From JAFNAG01 sp963824985 (GTDB lineage Bacteria > Acidobacteriota > UBA6911): 64,000 nt of DNA. Below, in pieces: positions 63,753 to 64,000 of this stretch; within the stretch, counting starts at the first letter, position 1, and each line of letters opens with the position of its first letter. The stretch is taken from contig CAWGRQ010000018.1 of assembly GCA_963824985.1 (NCBI GenBank), forward strand, positions 92,630 through 156,629, written 5' to 3'. The notes under the pieces were generated by a model, which saw nothing but the letters and a program-made list of their open reading frames with translations, was not told where the DNA came from and made no database searches. Both the position numbers and the translations under genes were made by a program.

Positions 63753-64000
63753 TCAGATTTTTTTCTTCGAAAAGTACCAATCTTTGACCTCGAATTCCTT
63801 CGATTTAACGCGCTCTTCCGCAGCCTTCGCCGTCGCGGGCGGCGGCACGATAACGGCATCGCCGGGACGCCAATTGGCCGGGCAGGCGACTCCATGCCGG
63901 TCCACCGTTTGCAGCGCATCCACGGCGCGCAGAATCTCGTCGAAGTTGCGCCCCACATTAAGAGGATAATAAATCATCGCCCTGACCAATCTCTTCGGGT
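63753..64000 (-). CDS. peroxiredoxin C-terminus, Prx6/1-Cys type (start beyond window)
   Basis: Open frame from the window edge to a stop at 63753, about 82 visible residues. The segment RAMIYYPLNVGRNFDEILRAVDALQTVDRHGVACPANWRPGDAVIVPPPATAKAAEERVKS and the end KDWYFSKKK match the C-terminal region of Prx6-type peroxiredoxins. The catalytic cysteine lies upstream of the window. It is 123 bases before the ABC permease on the same strand and may be independent of that operon. Confidence 0.85.
   Translation of the reverse strand, partial: PKRLVRAMIYYPLNVGRNFDEILRAVDALQTVDRHGVACPANWRPGDAVIVPPPATAKAAEERVKSKEFEVKDWYFSKKKI

Overview
The window looks like a piece of an Acidobacteriota chromosome, probably a metagenome-derived contig. 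Base composition is GC-rich. Two genes (12797-13897 and 42686-43756) carry the VWFA-related domain typical of Acidobacteriota. The rest fits that phylum: many Sec-exported proteins of unknown role, carboxypeptidase-regulatory-like beta repeats, a reprolysin-like protease with dockerin repeats, a LytS/LytTR pair, and decayed IS91-type transposases. No rRNA, tRNA, prophage or CRISPR array was found.

Layout. 1-1049: PQQ-type sugar dehydrogenase, cut by the window edge. 1277-2773: GntR regulator, DUF5808-type membrane protein and a palindromic operator. 3001-4417: truncated secreted protein joined to an IS91 transposase remnant, then empty DNA with a long hairpin. 4418-7565: LytTR/LytS operon. 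7843-11664: beta-barrel protein, second IS91 remnant, frameshifted transglutaminase, MerR regulator, methyltransferase. 11749-12690: terminator, very short ORF with an exceptional Shine-Dalgarno, dispersed repeat. 12797-23465: VWFA protein, phosphoesterase, two M42 peptidase paralogues (one catalytically dead), thioredoxin-like protein, B3/B4 protein, MetX-like hydrolase, DUF1028 protein, orphan degenerate ABC ATPase, secreted cyclophilin. 23869-27448: fused NfnAB-type oxidoreductase, rubrerythrin-like protein, small partner, ending in a MITE inserted in a stop codon. 27907-30899: LsrF-like thiolase coupled to a bifunctional aldolase/dehydrogenase. 31022-43756: surface and secreted proteins, D-cysteine desulfhydrase, alcohol dehydrogenase, OmpA, VWFA. 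43841-46739: glycosyltransferase / radical SAM / glycosyltransferase operon. 46925-47746: FmdB-like zinc ribbon and an AhpD-like protein. 47965-54261: TetR-controlled RND efflux operon. 54369-63629: PspA / AAA+ / ABC transporter / OmpA-fused binding protein / VWA lipoprotein cluster. 63753-64000: C-terminus of a peroxiredoxin.

Two results stand out. First, 46925-47473 is one reading frame interrupted only by TGA exactly where the second cysteine of the AhpD CxxC motif belongs. A 7-bp hairpin with a GGC loop lies 13 nt downstream, matching the loose bacterial SECIS rules. It is probably a selenoprotein that ordinary gene calling splits in two. Second, 54369-63629 looks like an integrated envelope system: an inner-membrane-anchored solute-binding protein fused to a peptidoglycan-binding OmpA domain, with its own ABC permease and ATPase, PspA, a Ycf46-like AAA+ ATPase, two unfamiliar coiled-coil proteins and a VWA lipoprotein. 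Its permease and ATPase genes contain many small indels, more likely contig-end sequence errors than biology.
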